A DNA stretch of 64,000 nucleotides from Betaproteobacteria bacterium (GTDB lineage Bacteria > Pseudomonadota > Gammaproteobacteria > Burkholderiales > Ga0077523), in the NCBI GenBank assembly GCA_016713305.1, contig JADJPK010000015.1:24338-88337 (forward strand). Reading direction: 5' to 3'. Under the pieces are notes generated by a model. That model saw only the letters and a list, made by a program, of their open reading frames with translations. It was not told the DNA's origin and did no database searches. A program made the position numbers and the translations under genes. Below are positions 1 through 8,538 of the stretch, one piece after another. Within the stretch, counting starts at the first letter, position 1. Each line of letters opens with the position of its first letter.

Positions 1-509
1 GCATTCTCAGGAACCTGATCTCCAATGCCGTGCGCTACACCGATCGCGGTGGCGTTCTCATCGTCTGCCGGCCCCGACGGGACCTCCTGGCCGTCGAAGT
101 GCGCGACAGCGGCATCGGCATCGACGCCGCCGATCATGCAGCGATCTTCGATGAGTTCCATCAGGTCGCGGACACCGGACGCGATGCCGGGCGAGGGCTG
201 GGCCTCGGCCTCGCCATCGTGCGTCGACTCACGCTGCTGCTGGACCACCCTGTGGAGGTCAGATCCTCCCCCGGCCGAGGCAGCGTTTTCCGCATTGCCT
301 TGCCCCGGGTTCCCGCACCCGCCGTGCCCGTCCTGGCCGATCCTGCGCCGCCGGATGCGATGGTCGCTGCCGGGGAAGTGAAGGCGCGATGCGTGCCGGG
401 GCAGCCTGCGTCCGGGGCGGACGCCCCGTCAGTGGAAGCGCAGGCATCCTCGGCCGCTCCCGCTGGCATCGCATCGCGCGCCTGTACGACTGAAGACCCT
501 TCGACTTGA
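1..509 (+). CDS. Sensor histidine kinase, C-terminal ATPase part (truncated by window edge)
   Basis: Only the HATPase_c catalytic domain is present; the sensor and phospho-acceptor regions lie before base 1. The frame is open from base 3. Visible boxes are the N box (RNLISNAVRYT), the G1 box (DSGIGI) and the glycine-rich G2 box (GLGLGLAIV), followed by a Pro/Ala-rich tail of about 65 residues with no recognised fold. The protein would bind ATP and phosphorylate a conserved His on its own chain. It stops one base before the start of a LuxR-type response regulator, so the two are almost certainly one operon and a cognate pair. The signal sensed cannot be inferred. Confidence 0.88.
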   Translation, partial: ILRNLISNAVRYTDRGGVLIVCRPRRDLLAVEVRDSGIGIDAADHAAIFDEFHQVADTGRDAGRGLGLGLAIVRRLTLLLDHPVEVRSSPGRGSVFRIALPRVPAPAVPVLADPAPPDAMVAAGEVKARCVPGQPASGADAPSVEAQASSAAPAGIASRACTTEDPST

Positions 510-510
510 A

Positions 511-1161
511 ATGAAGACACTGATCGTCGACGACCACCCGCTCTATCGCGAAGGGCTGGCGAACCTCCTGCAACAGATCTTCCCGGATGCGTGCGTCGAG
601 CAGGCGGGCGACGTGCACACCGCGCTCGACGTGCTTGCGCGAGGCGGAGGGACCGACCTGATACTTCTCGACCTGAAGCTGCCGGGTCTCGACGGTCGCA
701 CCGCGCTGCCGGACCTGCGCCAGCTGTATCCCGCCGTACCCGTGGTGATCGTCTCTGCCGAGGACGACACCGCGACCATTCGCGCCTGCATCGATGCCGG
801 CGCGAGCGGCTACATCCCGAAAGCCGCCCGGCGTGAGGTCCTCGCGGCGGCGCTGACGGTCGTGGCGGACGGCGGCGTCTATCTCCCGCCGGCGCTGCGG
901 CAGCTCTCTTCTGCGCCGGCCACCATGGCATGGACACCGCATACCCCTCCCCTCACTCAGCGCGAACGCGAGGTGCTCGCCGGTGTGTGCGCGGGCGAGG
1001 CGAACAAGGTCATTGCGCGGCGGCTGGACATCTCGGAGGCGACCGTCCGTGCGCACCTGGGGTCGGTCTTTCGCGCCTTGGGCGTCGCGAACCGGACTCA
1101 GGCGGCTCTGGTGGCGCGGCAATTGGGAATACTCGACGGGAAGAGCGACTCCTCGACGTGA
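511..1161 (+). CDS. LuxR/NarL-family two-component response regulator
   Basis: A 216-residue regulator with an N-terminal receiver domain (about 1-120) and a C-terminal LuxR-type helix-turn-helix (about 148-210). In the receiver the acidic pair is D7-D8, the predicted phosphorylated Asp is D54 in LILLDLKLPG, and the conserved Lys is K104 in YIPKA. The output domain opens with LTQREREVLAGVCAGEANK and contains the recognition helix region ISEATVRAHLGSVFRALGV, both classic for the NarL/FixJ group. The ATG lies one base after the stop of the upstream kinase, so translation is probably coupled. Target genes are unknown. Confidence 0.95.
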   Translation: MKTLIVDDHPLYREGLANLLQQIFPDACVEQAGDVHTALDVLARGGGTDLILLDLKLPGLDGRTALPDLRQLYPAVPVVIVSAEDDTATIRACIDAGASGYIPKAARREVLAAALTVVADGGVYLPPALRQLSSAPATMAWTPHTPPLTQREREVLAGVCAGEANKVIARRLDISEATVRAHLGSVFRALGVANRTQAALVARQLGILDGKSDSST

Positions 1162-1638
1162 CGTCAGTTGCGCTCTTGATCTGCGGGTTGGCGGCGCTGC
1201 TCCTTCGCAGCAGGGGCCGGTACCGGACCAAGCGCTGACAGGCGCAACCTCTCACCCGCCAGCCGCGCGTGACTTCTTCACGTCGTTCGCTGCAGTGTGA
1301 TCGACGAGGACGACAGCGGGCGGGATGACACTCATATCTGCCTGGACGTCGACGTCACGATTGAACAGGCACCGGTATGCCTCGCGGTGCTCGAAGGCAC
1401 CGCGCTGATCACGTCTTCGCTTCCTGACACACCCGGACGGCACGCCGCTTGCCGCGTTCCTGTCGCAATCGGATGAACGCAGGCTTGCATGCTTACGCCA
1501 CCCGCGACCGGGTTCAGCGTACGCACCTCTTCCTCGCCCCGATCGTCCTCGCGTTCGCAAACGGATGGCGTACCGCGTCTGCACGGATTCGTGCCTTCAT
1601 GGGTTCGCCATCGGTCTCTCGATAGGAAAGGACTTGCC
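1162..1638 (+). other. Gap with no intact gene
   Basis: No open frame here has a convincing start, ribosome-binding site and protein-like composition. The only coding-like stretch is the fragment listed separately at 1333-1476. The last part carries the leader of the next gene. Confidence 0.5.
1333..1476 (+). pseudogene. Possible fragment related to the gene at 6503
   Basis: The plus frame encodes HICLDVDVTIEQAP followed by about 33 residues to a stop. This resembles the N-terminus of the 6503-6895 protein (HVCLDVDSTVNYAP). There is no start codon or ribosome-binding site, and the similarity fades after about 20 residues. It may be a decayed paralogue; chance similarity cannot be excluded. 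Confidence 0.25.
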
Positions 1639-2253
1639 ATGAACAAATACTCCCTTACCGCAGCTGTCTTCGTCCTCGGCACGGCCTTCAGCGCCGGCGC
1701 ATCTGCCGAAGGTATGAGCAAGAGTGACTACAAGGCCTCGAAGGACAAGATCTCCGCCGAGTACAAGGTGGCGAAGGAAAAGTGCGACTCGCTGTCCGGC
1801 AACGCCAAGGACATTTGCGTGGCCGAAGCGAAGGGCAAGGAGGACGTCGCGCGTGCCGAGCTGGAGGCGGCCTACGAGCCGTCGGCGAAGAATCAGTACA
1901 AGGCCCGTGCAGCCCAGGCCGAGGCCGACTACGAAGTCGCCAAGGAAAAGTGCGATGACCTCGGCGGCAACGCCAAGGACGTGTGCATGAAGGAAGCCAA
2001 GGCCGCGGAGACCGCTGCCAAGGCCGACGCCAAGGCGCAGTGGAAGACCTCCGAAGCAAATGGCGAAGCACGGGAAGAATCCGCCGAGGCTCGCACGGAA
2101 GCCGAAAAGGAAGCCACCGAAGCCCATAGAAAGGCCGCCGAGGAGAAACGCGATGCCGACTATGCCGTGGCCAGGGAGAAATGCGAGACGGCAGCGGGCA
2201 GCGCCAAGGAGTTGTGTCTGGAACGCGCGAAGGCCAAGTACGGCAGGTCCTGA
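1639..2253 (+). CDS. Secreted Lys/Glu/Ala-rich protein with three Cys-pair repeats
   Basis: A 204-residue exported protein. The chosen ATG follows an AGGAAAGG ribosome-binding site and opens an N-terminal signal peptide ending in AGASA (cleavage near residue 23). The mature part is highly charged and predicted helical. Three repeats can be read, each of the form (E/D)Y.VA(K/R)EKC, then about ten residues and a second Cys (NAKDIC, NAKDVC, SAKELC). The even spacing suggests one intramolecular disulfide per repeat in the periplasm. Similar TolA-like small proteins of unknown role occur in betaproteobacteria. It lies 46 bp before a glycine-zipper lipoprotein, so the two may be co-expressed envelope proteins. 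Function is not known. Confidence 0.8.
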   Translation: MNKYSLTAAVFVLGTAFSAGASAEGMSKSDYKASKDKISAEYKVAKEKCDSLSGNAKDICVAEAKGKEDVARAELEAAYEPSAKNQYKARAAQAEADYEVAKEKCDDLGGNAKDVCMKEAKAAETAAKADAKAQWKTSEANGEAREESAEARTEAEKEATEAHRKAAEEKRDADYAVAREKCETAAGSAKELCLERAKAKYGRS

Positions 2254-2299
2254 GCGTGCGTCCGCGCCAAAGGCGTCCGTCATTGAAGGAGTGAAGACC

Positions 2300-2518
2300 A
2301 TGAACACGATCAAGAAGGTGATCCCCGTTTGCGCGGCAGTCTGCGTGGCCCTCGGGCTTGCCGGCTGTGCGGGCATGTCCAAGCAGGACAAGAGCACGGC
2401 GATCGGTGCCGGTGTGGGCGCCGTCGGCGGTGCGGTTCTGACAGGAGGCAGCGCGGTCGGGACGGTAGGTGGCGCCGCCGTCGGCGGAGTGGTCGGCCAC
2501 GAAGTCGGAAAGAAGTAG
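2300..2518 (+). CDS. Glycine-zipper lipoprotein
   Basis: A 72-residue lipoprotein. The signal peptide ends in the lipobox LAGC with the lipidated Cys at position 23. The rest holds a glycine-zipper stretch (AIGAGVGAVGGAVLTGG and a second GTVGGAAVGGVVG), which in OsmB/SlyB-like proteins forms packed transmembrane-like helices. It ends in HEVGKK. An AAGGA ribosome-binding site precedes the ATG. It follows the Cys-pair repeat protein and is followed by a strong hairpin, which suits the end of a two-gene unit. Probably an outer-membrane stress or stability lipoprotein; the exact role is inferred from the family. Confidence 0.85.
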   Translation: MNTIKKVIPVCAAVCVALGLAGCAGMSKQDKSTAIGAGVGAVGGAVLTGGSAVGTVGGAAVGGVVGHEVGKK

Positions 2519-2529
2519 TCAACCGGGAC

Positions 2530-2564
2530 GCCCCGTGTAGAGTCGGTCGATGTCTACACGGGGC
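2530..2564 (+). terminator. Hairpin after the lipoprotein gene
   Basis: A perfect 12-bp stem (GCCCCGTGTAGA paired with TCTACACGGGGC) with an 11-base loop starts 11 bases after the stop at 2518. There is no T-run after it, so it may work as an attenuating or mRNA-protecting hairpin rather than a classic intrinsic terminator. The rest of the gap to 2862 shows no gene. Confidence 0.55.
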
Positions 2565-2862
2565 TTCGTCCGAATTTCGTGGGAGCGCGGGAAGTGCAGG
2601 GTTGCCTCTTGGCTTGTGTTCCTGAAGGGGACCGCCTGCTTTTCAGGAGCGCAGACACAACACGGAGACAGGCTCATTAGTGACGCGATCGCGTCTTGAA
2701 AAATGAGTTGTTATGCGGAGTCCGCTGCTTTCCTCATGAGCGGCGGCGATGAGAATCGCCTCTGCCGGGCGAGAGGACCCTTATGAGAGGGATCGGCACA
2801 CCGCAGGGCGGGTTCGCCCGCCCGGTGTCAGGCGACAAGCAGCGAATCGACACTGGCGCAAC

Positions 2863-3264
2863 CTACCCCAGCAGGGCCGAGGCCAGAACCGCCTGGCAGC
2901 CGAACCCGACGAGGAACAGAAGTACTCGCACGATCGGCAGCCCCGCCGCGAACGCCACGAAGTGTGCGAGTCTCGCCAGGAAATAGATCTGAGTCGCCAT
3001 GGCCGTGGTCGGCGACAGCTTCTCGAACAGGATTGCGAGCAGGACCAGGGGTGCGAAGACGCACAGATTCTCTACCGCGTTTCTGTGGGCGCGCATCATG
3101 CGGTCCGCCCATGCGACAGCCGTGCTTGTGTCTCCATACGGATCCCACAAGGCGTTGAACACTCCGCGTTCGATGATCCGGTTGACGATGTACGGCACCC
3201 AGAACATGGATGTCATCGCTGCGGTCACGGCAAGATAGAAGGCTTCGGCGGGCAAGGCTCGCAT
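2863..3264 (-). CDS. MAPEG family membrane protein
   Basis: A 133-residue integral membrane protein with about four hydrophobic helices. The pattern with polar loops such as RMMRAHRNAVENLCVFAPLV matches the MAPEG superfamily (microsomal glutathione transferase-like and eicosanoid-metabolism proteins); the ..RA..N..EN....PLV signature is characteristic. Bacterial members are mostly uncharacterised. It is transcribed divergently from an HxlR-type regulator whose likely start is 122 bp away, a common arrangement in which the regulator controls the divergent gene. The substrate is unknown. Confidence 0.85.
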   Translation of the reverse strand: MRALPAEAFYLAVTAAMTSMFWVPYIVNRIIERGVFNALWDPYGDTSTAVAWADRMMRAHRNAVENLCVFAPLVLLAILFEKLSPTTAMATQIYFLARLAHFVAFAAGLPIVRVLLFLVGFGCQAVLASALLG

Positions 3265-3356
3265 AGTGGTCTCCCGATGGGACGTCCGGCGACGTTTGAG
3301 ATTCGATGCGGCAGAGGTTATTGTCCTGTGTGCATCGCCACAAGAACGCAGAAATC

Positions 3357-3371
3357 GGACACGTAGTGTCC
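3357..3371. promoter_or_regulatory. Palindrome between MAPEG and hxlR-type genes (possible operator)
   Basis: GGACACGTAGTGTCC is a perfect 6-bp inverted repeat with a 3-bp centre, 15 bases before the regulator start. Position and symmetry suit an HxlR-type operator controlling both divergent genes. No binding evidence exists. Confidence 0.4.
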
Positions 3372-3386
3372 TATTTGATACCGGTC

Positions 3387-3731
3387 ATGAGAAAGCAGCG
3401 TCACACTGCGTACACGAATTGTCCTGTCGAGGCGGCTCTCGATGTCATCGGCGGAAAATGGAAATCGATCATTCTCTTCCGATTGATGGAAGGTACGCGG
3501 AGGTTCAACGAGCTCCGGCGACTCCTGCCTTCCGTCACTCAACGGACGCTCACCAATCAGCTCCGCGAACTGGAACGGGACGGCCTGGTCCACAGGACCG
3601 TGTTCGCCGAGATACCTCCTCGCGTCGAGTACAGGCTCACCCCCCTCGGGGAATCCCTCGAACCCGTGCTGCGCGAGCTACGTTCGTGGGCGGAGCAGCA
3701 CATGCAGCCCCTCGTACCCGATGAACGCTGA
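3387..3731 (+). CDS. HxlR family winged-helix transcriptional regulator
   Basis: A 114-residue DNA-binding protein. The N-terminal CPVEAALDVIGGKWKSIIL is the hallmark of the HxlR family, with its conserved Cys and the helix leading into the winged helix. FNELRRLLPSVTQRTLTNQL is the recognition region, and the wing follows in RTVFAEIPPRVEYRLT. ATG 3387 is preferred over an upstream start because the family normally begins a few residues before this Cys. HxlR proteins often respond to aldehydes or redox stress through that Cys. The divergent MAPEG gene is the likely target. Confidence 0.92.
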   Translation: MRKQRHTAYTNCPVEAALDVIGGKWKSIILFRLMEGTRRFNELRRLLPSVTQRTLTNQLRELERDGLVHRTVFAEIPPRVEYRLTPLGESLEPVLRELRSWAEQHMQPLVPDER

Positions 3732-4138
3732 CGCCTTTCACGGCGAATCCTCCGCTTCATTGCTGAACGGGAACACTTCGTAGCATTCGGGCAACAACTG
3801 CCCGGCACACTCGCCTTCCAAGAGAAGCAGGTTTGATGGTGCCGAGCCGTCCCCAGCGGTTCGCCGCCGGGGATCTCATGCTCGCTCTAGCGGCTTCGTT
3901 CAGCCCTTGCTCATCCACGCACGACAAGTGACGGCACTCTTGGACACTTGGACACTTGGACACTCCTTTCCGGCCTCGCGACCATGGCGCAGGCCAACGG
4001 ACCCACTTCCCGCGGCTGCTCAGGCCGCGCACGACGAACCCCGGGTCGCCGGCGTCCGCGGCGGCCTCGTCGACCCGGGCATGTTGACCATTGCTCGCCT
4101 GCGCCACCGACGAATCCCGCCCCAGGAGAGAACCCCGG
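3732..4138. other. Gap without a recognisable gene
   Basis: No credible reading frame on either strand. It holds the short tandem repeat at 3940-3963. The last bases carry the AGGAG ribosome-binding site of the next gene. Confidence 0.5.
3940..3963. repeat. Three tandem copies of an 8-bp unit
   Basis: TTGGACAC is repeated three times without interruption. Tracts of this kind can change length by slippage. No gene overlaps it, and its effect, if any, is unknown. Confidence 0.8.
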
Positions 4139-4576
4139 ATGACCGAATGCTCTGACTCGCACATCGATCGACTTCTCGTGAACGGGCATTGCGACACACT
4201 GGCCCACGTGCAAGGGTTGCTGCATGGTTGGCCCGGGTTGGCGGTCGACGATCCGAGGTATGGTCTGCCGCCCCCGCTGTTCACCTTCACTGAAACACTG
4301 AGCTGGTTCTCCCAGGCGATCCGCTCAGGTGGCTGGACCTATTTCGAGGCCACCCCCACTCAGCGGCAGAGCGCCTTGCTCGATGACCTGAGGGAAATGG
4401 CGCCCGGTGACGTGGTTCGCCGTTACGAGGAAGGAATCTGGCATTGGCAGGACGAATCGGTGATGGGAAACCACGACCGCTGGGTGCGCGCTAACGAATC
4501 CGCCTGCAACCGTTGGCTTCACGCGCTGCTGCGCCGGAACCGCGACGAACTGCAGAAGGTGCTCGTCTCCGGTTGA
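4139..4576 (+). CDS. Hypothetical protein
   Basis: A 145-residue soluble protein not assigned to any family. The ATG at 4139 is well placed after AGGAG (4124-4128). It is rich in Trp and aromatic residues (TETLSWFSQAIRSGGWTYFE), has no signal peptide or membrane segment, and ends in a charged helix (RRNRDELQKVLVSG). It is followed 57 bp later by a DUF1877 protein in the same direction, so the two may form a small unit. Small soluble proteins of this kind are sometimes toxin-immunity proteins, but nothing here proves that. Confidence 0.65.
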   Translation: MTECSDSHIDRLLVNGHCDTLAHVQGLLHGWPGLAVDDPRYGLPPPLFTFTETLSWFSQAIRSGGWTYFEATPTQRQSALLDDLREMAPGDVVRRYEEGIWHWQDESVMGNHDRWVRANESACNRWLHALLRRNRDELQKVLVSG

Positions 4577-4633
4577 ATCCTTCCATTCGACATCCGATTC
4601 CTGACAACTTCACCAACCAGGAAAACCCGCCTT

Positions 4634-5212
4634 ATGAGCATGCTGTGCACCGTTTATCGAATCAGCGTCGAACAAGCCGCCAAATTGAGGGAGTCGCCCG
4701 ATACGGTGGATGATCTGCTGGGGTACAAGATGCCGACACCGAAGGCCGGAATTCTCACGAAGATTTTCGGAGAACGCACTCGATCCACCGAATCTCCGGA
4801 GAGAAGCGTTGATCCGATCACTTCCGCGGACACGTTCGAACTGGATCAGGCGTGGCACATCCTGCATTTCCTGTTTTCCGGGGGGCCGGCCGAGGGGGAT
4901 TGGCCCGCCAGCTTCCTCGTCTGCGGCGGTGAGCACATCGGACCCGACCACGGCTACGGACCTGTGCGACTGCTTGCGCCTGACCTTGCAGGGGAAGTCG
5001 CACGGTTCCTCGGCACTCGATCGCTGCAGTCGCTGGAAGATGCCTATGTCCCGGACCGGATCGATGCGGCAGGGATCTATTGGCAGGCATCGACGCAGCC
5101 GGAGCTGCGGGAACAGCAGGTGTACGAGTTGTGGAGCGTGGTCGAAGGGCTCCGCACGTTCTTCGAACAGACGTCCGGACGTGGTGGTGCCGTCCTGATC
5201 TCGATCTTCTAG
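4634..5212 (+). CDS. DUF1877 (YfbM-like) family protein
   Basis: A 192-residue soluble protein. The family pattern is visible in full: LDQAWHILHFLFSG near residue 75, then GGEHIGPDHGYGPVRLL near residue 97, and a C-terminal LREQQVYELWSVVEGLRTFF. YfbM of E. coli is the best known member and has no known activity. Some members sit beside polymorphic toxins, which gives a weak hint of an immunity-like role. No signal peptide is present, so it should be cytoplasmic. The preceding hypothetical gene is in the same orientation. Confidence 0.85.
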   Translation: MSMLCTVYRISVEQAAKLRESPDTVDDLLGYKMPTPKAGILTKIFGERTRSTESPERSVDPITSADTFELDQAWHILHFLFSGGPAEGDWPASFLVCGGEHIGPDHGYGPVRLLAPDLAGEVARFLGTRSLQSLEDAYVPDRIDAAGIYWQASTQPELREQQVYELWSVVEGLRTFFEQTSGRGGAVLISIF

Positions 5213-5412
5213 CCGCCGTGCAGGGGTCAGGTGAAGCACCACGAGACCTTCCGCCGGTCGGCCCGGGGGAGTGGCGGAGGCGGGATCGTGGCCGCCAGTG
5301 TCTCGAATGGCTCGCCGTTAGGCCTACGCAGTCCTCGTTCTGGCGACATACGCCAGTCAAGTCGCGGTCTTAGCGTAACGGCACATTCAACGATCCTCGT
5401 CTCGAACCCGCC

Positions 5413-6370
5413 ATGAAACTGCCCGCACTCGTTCTCAGATCGGCCCTGGCGAGCGCTCTCGCCGTTGCCGCATCGTGTTCGTACGCCACCACCTTTTTCG
5501 ATGCTCCCCTGACGGTCATCGCGCACCGGGGTGGATCCGATCTTCGTCCCGAGGCAACACTGCTGGCGTTCGGCCACGCTGCATCACTCGATCCCGATCT
5601 GATCCTCGAGATGGACGTTCGGATGTCATCCGACGGACAGCTGGTGCTGATGCACGACATCACCGTCGACCGCACCACGAACGGAACCGGGGCAGTCGCG
5701 TCGCATACCTTCGCCGAACTGCGCGCACTGGACGCCGGCAACGATTTCTCGACGGATGGCGGAGTCACCTTCCCTTACCGTCGTACCGGACTGCAGATTG
5801 CGACGCTGGACGAAGTACTCGGCGCGTTTCCCAACCGCCGCATGCTCATCGAAGTCAAGGTCGAGGCGGGAACAGCTGCCGTCAAACCGACGATCGATCT
5901 CATCCGGGCCCATGGCATGGAAGACCAGGTGGCCATCGCATCCTTCGACGAGAACCAGGTGGCGATCATGCGCAGCTACGCACCCGAGATCCCCACTTTG
6001 TACTCGGAGGAAGCGCCACGGCGCTGGTGCTGGGTCTATTGAACGGAACCTTCAGCCCCGATCTGCTCGTCGACGACATTCTGGACCTCCCCGTCGACGT
6101 CATTGCCAGTGGACTCGTCACGGACATTGCTCTCGCTTTCCTGCATGACACCCTGGGCATCCCGATCCTCGTCGACACGATCAACGACAAGGCAACGATG
6201 CAAGCCTTCCTGGCAAAGCCCATAGACGGAATCATTACCGACCGACCCGACTTGCTCCTGGAGATCACGAGGCCGGTCCCGGAACCGTCGACTGTCTGGA
6301 TGCTGCTGTCGGGTCTCGGTACCGCCGCCTTCTTCAACGGCCGCCGCCGTTCTACGGGACGCAAGGGTGA
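5413..6370 (+). pseudogene. Glycerophosphodiester phosphodiesterase with PEP-CTERM tail, frameshifted
   Basis: The first frame (5413-6042) gives a signal peptide followed by a GDPD TIM-barrel start: VIAHRGGSDLRPEATLLAF, then LEMDVRMSSDGQLVLMHD and TVDRTTNGTG, which supply the catalytic His/Glu/Asp set. It then ends abruptly in RRWCWVY. The missing C-terminal part continues in another frame from about 6015 (ATALVLGLLNGTFSPDLL ... DGIITDRPDLLLEI) and finishes in a PEP-CTERM tail (PVPEPSTVWMLLSGLG, then RRRS). A single-base deletion near 6000-6020 explains the break. The second frame stays open to 6590, overlapping the next gene, so its true stop is uncertain; 6368-6370 is a stop in the third frame. 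If intact it would be an exported, surface-sorted phosphodiesterase. Confidence 0.8.
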
Positions 6371-6502
6371 CTCCCACCATTCCGGAGGCGCAGGACGAAA
6401 TGACAAATTGCGCGAGACCATCGCAGGTCGATCTCCTGGACCCCACGGTCCAGGCATTTCCCCGGTGTTGCATCCCTTCAGTCGGATGAGAGGCCGGAGC
6501 GC

Positions 6503-6895
6503 ATGCACGTGTGCCTGGATGTGGACAGCACGGTCAACTATGCGCCCGATTTCTTCGTTGCGCTGTGCAGGCGGTTCCCCGACGCTGTGATCACGGCGAT
6601 CACGAGCGGAATCGATGAATCTGAAACGCAGTCATACCTGGATTCGATCGGACTTCGTTACGATCGCATCATCGATTCGATCTCGCCTGGTTACGAACGT
6701 CAGGAAGACGAGTCTCCCCATGAGTGGAAGGCGGAGATGGTGAATCGCTTGCGGCCGGACATTCTGTTCGAGTGCGTGCCCCAGGTGGTGTCGCTCATCC
6801 ACCCGTCCATCCTCGTTTTTCTGCCCTGGCGGGAGTCCAATCGGCGCTGGATTGCATTGAGCCACGTCGAGGCAGGCGTAGCGGATGAGACGTAA
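6503..6895 (+). CDS. Small HAD-like hypothetical protein
   Basis: A 130-residue soluble protein. The N-terminus MHVCLDVDSTVNYAPDFF resembles motif I of HAD-superfamily phosphatases (hydrophobic strand followed by DxDxT), and AVITAITSGIDE resembles the motif II strand ending in Thr/Ser. The rest (RLRPDILFECVPQVV, ILVFLPWRE) alternates strands and helices. It lacks an obvious motif III/IV, so catalysis is unproven. A similar N-terminal sequence is found as a fragment at 1333-1476. Its start overlaps the open frame that runs out of the broken phosphodiesterase gene. Confidence 0.6.
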   Translation: MHVCLDVDSTVNYAPDFFVALCRRFPDAVITAITSGIDESETQSYLDSIGLRYDRIIDSISPGYERQEDESPHEWKAEMVNRLRPDILFECVPQVVSLIHPSILVFLPWRESNRRWIALSHVEAGVADET

Positions 6896-7152
6896 GCCAC
6901 GTCCCGACGGCGGGAGGACTGAACTGTTCGGGACTCGGCTCGAGATTGTGGCCAAGAGGGATCGCCAGCGCCGTTCATAGTCGTCTCGTACCGCTTGCCG
7001 GAGGGGCAGGACAGGTCCCGGCGACGCTCCTTCCTTGCTGATGGCCGTCGATTCGGAGTTGCTGGTCTGTGAACCTGGGCCGATCGCCATGCCTTCGCCG
7101 ATCCCGCGATCCCTGCTAACCTCCCGCCAGGTCAGGGCATGGGAGAAGAACA

Positions 7153-8051
7153 ATGGCAATCTTCAATCGTGGAGGCGATGTCGCGGCGAACATGGCACGG
7201 CGGGGACCAAGGTTCATCGGCACGGCACTGCTGGTGTTCGTGGTGCTGGGCGTGTTCTTCGGTCTTGCCGGAACCATCGGCAGCGGCAACGTCGGCGTGC
7301 GCACGACCCTGGGCGTGATCAGCCCCAACGAGATTGCGCCCGGCATCTACCTGAAGTGGCCGATCATCTCCAGCGTGGAAGAGTTTTCTGCCAAGGAGAT
7401 CGCGATCGACCTGAACGACCTCACGCCAAAGGCCAAGGACAATCTGAGCCTGCGCGATTTCGACGTGACGGTGTATTACCGCGTCAAGGGCTCTGCGGTC
7501 GCCGAACTGCAGACCAAGTACGCCGGGCAGTCCATGCGGGCGCCGGAAGGCGGCTACTACCTGCCGGCGTTCGAACTTGTCTTTCGCGTGGCTCGAAACG
7601 TGGCCTATGAAGAGATCGCCCAGGGTCGATTCTCTGGTCATGCACACCCGCCGCGACCAGCTGGCGGACGCCATCAAGACCAACATGCAGATCGAACTGG
7701 GAAAGCCGACCAGGGCGTTTTCGGCATAACGCGTGTCGTGATCCGGTCGGTGATGACCGATCCGTCCATCGAAGAAGCCATTCGCGCCGCGGTCGCGAAT
7801 CAGAAGAACTCGAAGCCATGGCGGTCCAGACGGAGATCGCCAAGAAGGAAGCGGAAATCCGCGTGACGGAAGCCGATGGCATCGCACGCTCCAACCGCAT
7901 CATTGCGGGCAGCCTGACACGGGAGTACCTCCAGCACGAGGCCAATCAGGCATTGTTGAAGTTCGCGGAAAAGGGCAATACCAACACGGTGGTCATCCCA
8001 GCGGGAACCAGCATTGCGCCGATGCTGAACGTCGGCCCGCAAGCGAGATAG
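7153..8051 (+). pseudogene. SPFH/prohibitin-family membrane protein, three frameshifts
   Basis: Joined across three frames this is a complete prohibitin-like protein of about 300 residues: an N-terminal membrane anchor (about 20-43, ALLVFVVLGVFFGLAG), an SPFH domain (GNVGVRTTLGVISPNEIAPG, VEEFSAKEIAIDLNDLTPK, DVTVYYRVK) and a C-terminal coiled coil (AMAVQTEIAKKEAEIRVTEA). Breaks occur near 7623 (one extra G in GGG), near 7725, and near 7805 (one A missing in AAGAA). Correcting them restores VDSLVMHTRRDQLADAIKT and NQKELEAMAV. SPFH proteins form oligomeric rings on membranes and chaperone proteases. Conservation on both sides of each break favours sequence errors over true decay. Confidence 0.8.
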
Positions 8052-8538
8052 GTCGAGGGAGCAGTGACTCGTGGGATCGATAGGAATGGCGGAGGCTGCA
8101 GTACTCAGGCCTCAGGCCAAGGGGCAGAACGAACGCGGCCGCCCGGACCAAGCGGTGAAAGGTCATGGGAACATCTCCTCGTAGGGTTCCAATGTTGTCG
8201 TCGGCTGAACCTTCTTGACGAGGTCGGGGCCCATTCGCGACGTGCCTTGCGGGTCGAGCACGATGTGGCGCGTGCGTACCTTCTCGGATGTATCGACGCG
8301 ATGGACGCGAACAGCGCCATCGGGATACCCGGCCATATGCAGCGGAGTGCCCCCTGTATCGGGAGATGCGGCGACTGAACGTCGTCTGCACGCAGTTCCT
8401 CGAACTCGCCCGTTCGAGTGGCGCCGTCATTCAGCGGCCGGCGTGGCCCGTTCCAGCCCGCGGGCGCAATAGGCCGTGCAATAGGCCGTTGCTCCCCATT
8501 GGGCCAGGTCCCGGCCTGGGGATAGCCAGATGGTGGCG
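8052..8538. other. Gap with possible gene remnants on the minus strand
   Basis: No intact gene is supported. On the minus strand between about 8180 and 8420 one frame reads GGTPLHMAGYPDG and RHIVLDPQGTSRMGP before a stop. Immediately after it comes a ribosome-binding site and ATG opening a signal-peptide-like MTFHRLVRAAAFVLPLGL that leads nowhere. This looks like the end of one decayed gene and the start of another. No family is recognised. Confidence 0.3.
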
